From: Planctomycetota bacterium
GTDB lineage: Bacteria; Planctomycetota; Planctomycetia; Planctomycetales; Planctomycetaceae
Direction: 5' to 3'
NCBI GenBank assembly: GCA_003671275.1
Contig: QWPB01000120.1
Coordinates: 1 to 45,147, forward strand
DNA: 45,147 nt
Within the stretch, counting starts at the first letter, position 1; every line of letters starts with the position of its first letter. Below, in pieces: positions 42,971 to 45,147 of this stretch. Below the pieces are notes generated by a model, which made no database searches, was not told the DNA's origin, and worked only from the letters and a program-made list of their open reading frames with translations. The position numbers and the translations under genes were made by a program.

Positions 42971-43013
42971 TGGCAGCTTGGCTGCCATTCACACATTGGC
43001 AGCTTGACTGCCA
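42971..43013. repeat. tandem pair of hairpins before rpoD
   Basis: TGGCAGC-ttg-GCTGCCA (42971-42987) is followed by TGGCAGC-ttga-CTGCCA (42997-43013). The two units agree over their whole length except one base and are 26 nt apart. They lie 77-119 nt before the rpoD start, in the probable leader RNA. Confidence 0.55.
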
Positions 43014-43089
43014 GCGGACTGGGCTCCCAACTCAATGGAGTGGAATTGGGAGTCGAATTCGTTCGAAGTCATTTTGAGGAGATTGCACG

Positions 43090-44844
43090 GTGCATCGTCT
43101 CGATTCCGCACTGAAGGCGTTGATCGATCAGGCCGTTGAACGGTCCTACCTGACCTATCAAATGGTCGATGACTATTTGCCCGATGAAGGGGGCGAACCG
43201 GCGATGGTCGAACAGATCATCCTGGCCCTTGAAGAAACCGGGTTGCCGTTGATCAACGATCCCTCGGCCCCGAAATCGGTCGCCGACAAGACCCGTGCGG
43301 AGCAAGCGGCCAAGGACAAGGAAGACCGGCCTGTCGCGCTTCCCAACGATCTTGCCCGCGCCCTCATCGAGCCTGAAAGCCCGATGTCGTCCCGCGATCC
43401 GATCCGGATGTACCTGTCCCAGATGGGCAACATCCCCCTGCTCTCCCGCGAAGATGAAATCTTCCTGGCCAAGCAGATCGAAATCACCCGCAAGCGGTTC
43501 CGTCGCTCGATGATGGAGTCGGACTTCGCGATCAACACTGCCCTCGACATCCTGGAAAAGGTCAACTCCGGCGAACTGCCGTTCGAGCGGACCCTGCGGA
43601 CCTCGGATACCGAGAATACTCAGAAGGACCAGATCCTCGGGCGGATGCCGATCAACCTCCCGACCATTCGCCAACTCGTGGCGAAGAACCGGGAAGACTG
43701 GCAGATCACCATTTCCGAAACCGCCGCAAAGAACGACAAACAGCAGGCCAAAGACCGGCTGGTGATTCGCCGTCGCAAGCTCTGCACACTGTGCGAAGAA
43801 CTCAGCGTCCGTACCCACCGCCTGCAACCCGTCTTCAAGAAGATGGAATTGATGGCCACGCGGATGGTTCAGCTTGAGCGGGACATCAACGCGCTCAAGC
43901 ACCGGGTGGCTGCCCAGCGCGAAGTCGCTTCCATGCAGCGGGAACTGGCTGAATACGTCGATCAAGTGCAAGAGTCAGCGACCGAATTCAAGACCCGTCT
44001 CGACGAGACCCGCGCCCGGTTCGATGCCTGGACCGATGCCAAGCAACAGCTCTCCGGCGGTAACCTGCGGCTGGTGGTCTCGATCGCCAAGAAGTACCGC
44101 AACCGCGGTCTGTCGTTCCTCGACCTGATTCAGGAAGGGAACGCGGGGCTGATGCGCGGTGTGGAGAAGTACGAATACCGCCGTGGGTACAAGTTCTCGA
44201 CCTACGCAACATGGTGGATTCGGCAGGCGATCACTCGGGCTGTGGCTGATCACGCTCGCACGATCCGCATCCCAGTTCATATGTTCCAGAGCATCTCGAC
44301 GCTGAAGGCGAAGAGCGAGCAGATCCGCCAGGAAACCGGACGGGAACCGACGATCGAAGAGCTGGCCGAAGCGGTCAACCTCTCGGTCGAGGAAACCGAA
44401 CGGATCATGAAGACCTGGAAGCACCCGATTTCGCTCGATACTCCCGTCGGCGAAAGCGAAGACTCCAGCTACGGCGACTTCCTGCAGGACGACAGCGAAA
44501 GCACCCCGGCTGATTCCGCGATGCACCAGATGCTCCGCGACAAGATCAACCATGTCCTCAAGAGCCTGACCTACCGCGAACGCGAGATCATCAAGCTCCG
44601 CTACGGTCTGGGCGACGGCTACAGCTACACCCTCGAAGAGACCGGACGGATCTTCAAAGTCACCCGCGAGCGTATCCGCCAGATCGAATCGAAAGCCCTC
44701 CGCAAGCTCCAGCAGCAAACGCGGGCCGAACACCTCAAGGGGTTCGTCGAATCGATCTTCCCCGGCCAGGACGCGACGCTGCCGGTTGAGTCTGAACCCG
44801 TGGACCACGCCGACGATGACATGGAAGTGGCCGGAGCGTACTAA
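43090..44844 (+). CDS. rpoD: primary RNA polymerase sigma factor (sigma-70)
   Basis: 584 residues from a GTG, with GAGGAG (43076-43081) 8 nt upstream. Region 1.1-like sequence is at about 5-55, region 1.2 at about 100-135 ([11 protein letters not shown]), and a non-conserved insert of about 185 residues follows. Region 2 is at about 325-395 ([30 protein letters not shown]), region 3 at about 400-460 and region 4 at about 490-545 ([24 protein letters not shown]). The full region 1.1-to-4 layout and the standard DNA-binding helices point to the housekeeping sigma. The C-terminus has a 35-residue tail past region 4 that is acidic at its end. It ends at an intrinsic terminator. A second group 1 or 2 sigma is possible, since the rest of the genome is not seen. 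Confidence 0.94.
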   Translation: MHRLDSALKALIDQAVERSYLTYQMVDDYLPDEGGEPAMVEQIILALEETGLPLINDPSAPKSVADKTRAEQAAKDKEDRPVALPNDLARALIEPESPMSSRDPIRMYLSQMGNIPLLSREDEIFLAKQIEITRKRFRRSMMESDFAINTALDILEKVNSGELPFERTLRTSDTENTQKDQILGRMPINLPTIRQLVAKNREDWQITISETAAKNDKQQAKDRLVIRRRKLCTLCEELSVRTHRLQPVFKKMELMATRMVQLERDINALKHRVAAQREVASMQRELAEYVDQVQESATEFKTRLDETRARFDAWTDAKQQLSGGNLRLVVSIAKKYRNRGLSFLDLIQEGNAGLMRGVEKYEYRRGYKFSTYATWWIRQAITRAVADHARTIRIPVHMFQSISTLKAKSEQIRQETGREPTIEELAEAVNLSVEETERIMKTWKHPISLDTPVGESEDSSYGDFLQDDSESTPADSAMHQMLRDKINHVLKSLTYREREIIKLRYGLGDGYSYTLEETGRIFKVTRERIRQIESKALRKLQQQTRAEHLKGFVESIFPGQDATLPVESEPVDHADDDMEVAGAY

Positions 44845-44912
44845 CCACTTCGCTCTCCAAGTCCCGTGATTGGACTGTGGCTTGTCGGTCCTCCCGAATC
44901 AAAGCCCGTTTC

Positions 44913-44946
44913 AAAGCCCGAGGGGTCGCCCCCTCGGGCTTTTTTA
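44913..44946 (+). terminator. intrinsic terminator of rpoD
   Basis: AGCCCGAGGGG and CCCCTCGGGCT form an 11-bp GC-rich stem with a 4-nt loop (44915-44940), followed directly by TTTTTTATT. It lies about 70 nt after the rpoD stop. Confidence 0.92.
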
Positions 44947-45142
44947 TTGACTTCGGATGCTCCAATCCCCCTTCCGCCCTGCGGGATTCCCAAGTAAGAC
45001 TCCTGCCGGCTGGGGACATCCAAGGCTGCAATCGCCGGGATTGAGGTAGATATCCGAGGGTTGACCGGTAGAATAGTTTGAGGAACCGTTGCGGCCGGGC
45101 TCCGCCGCCTGTGGGCCGGTTCAATCCCTGTGAAAGGGGAAA

Positions 45143-45147
45143 TGCCA
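45143..45147 (+). other. possible start of the next gene, cut by the window end
   Basis: An ATG three to five bases from the right edge follows AAAGGGGA, a good ribosome-binding match. A TAGAAT hexamer at 45069-45074 could be a -10 element. Nothing of the product can be read. Confidence 0.35.

Larger units (their letters stand above)
41966..43089. other. long region before rpoD, no gene seen, rich in hairpins and short repeats
   Basis: Over 1.1 kb without a convincing coding frame. It holds a candidate promoter (42315-42343) and a perfect 8-bp hairpin with a tttc loop (42374-42393). It also holds a GCATCA/TGATGC hairpin (about 42482-42500), an ATCACC/GGTGAT hairpin (42666-42682), four GCCAC motifs (42683-42738) and two tandem TGGCAG hairpins (42971-43013). 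If transcription starts near 42350, the rpoD leader would exceed 700 nt. No known riboswitch or RNA gene (rnpB, ssrA, ffs, 6S) was recognised. Confidence 0.5.

Noticed and set aside
42971-43013. start of a CRISPR array
   Set aside because: Only two units, each self-complementary, with a 9-nt gap and no cas genes.

Overview
The window looks like a chromosomal segment of a member of the Planctomycetota, probably a Planctomycetales relative. That assignment is an inference. It rests on GC-rich DNA, many long secreted or membrane-anchored proteins of unknown function, two ExbB/ExbD gene sets that each carry two ExbD paralogues, a membrane-anchored terpenoid-cyclase-like toroid protein, and short inverted repeats between genes. 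No rRNA, tRNA, CRISPR array, transposase or prophage gene was recognised. The gene order looks like a stable core/lineage-specific region, not a recent island.

Layout. 1-5 kb: a VWA protein (-) stands divergent to two related membrane-anchored coiled-coil proteins, the second of which has a MreC-like layout, then a 44-residue single-span protein and a DUF58 protein. 5-10.8 kb (-): nadB, bioA, a bile-acid/sodium-symporter-family carrier, and an unaccompanied RbsA/MglA-type ABC ATPase. 10.96-21.6 kb (+): ExbB/ExbD cluster 1, with a TolA/TonB-topology protein, ExbB, ExbD, zinc-ribbon-ExbD, a 1.2-kresidue FHA-TM-helical-propeller protein, a solute-binding family 5 protein with an N-terminal helical-repeat region, and a secreted protein. 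A good sigma-70 promoter precedes it, back to back with one for nadB.

21.6-30.7 kb: housekeeping genes sthA, purC, cmk and pyrH, a TVP38-type membrane protein, a DUF2079 membrane protein, a small two-span protein and a di-haem cytochrome c peroxidase. 30.9-38.5 kb (+): ExbB/ExbD cluster 2, with ExbB, ExbD, ExbD, a two-span protein, a tethered toroid protein and a 962-residue TPR-like secreted protein. 38.5-45.1 kb: a REP-like pair, a sugar-phosphate isomerase/epimerase-like protein (-), a PIN-TRAM membrane protein (-), a GlsB/YeaQ-like protein (-), a 52-residue membrane protein (+), then a leader of more than 1 kb rich in hairpins and short repeats ahead of rpoD, which ends in a clear intrinsic terminator.

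How the genes may work together. The main theme is energised envelope machinery. Two proton-channel modules (ExbB plus two ExbDs each) are each linked to unusual large extracytoplasmic proteins in place of canonical TonB, TolB or Pal. Cluster 1 resembles Tol-Pal in outline: a one-span linker protein, TolQ, TolR, a beta-propeller and helical repeats. Cluster 2 has the same logic with an alpha/alpha toroid. The VWA protein at the left edge carries a TonB-like S-x3-H anchor and could be a third client. These links are hypotheses from architecture and gene order.
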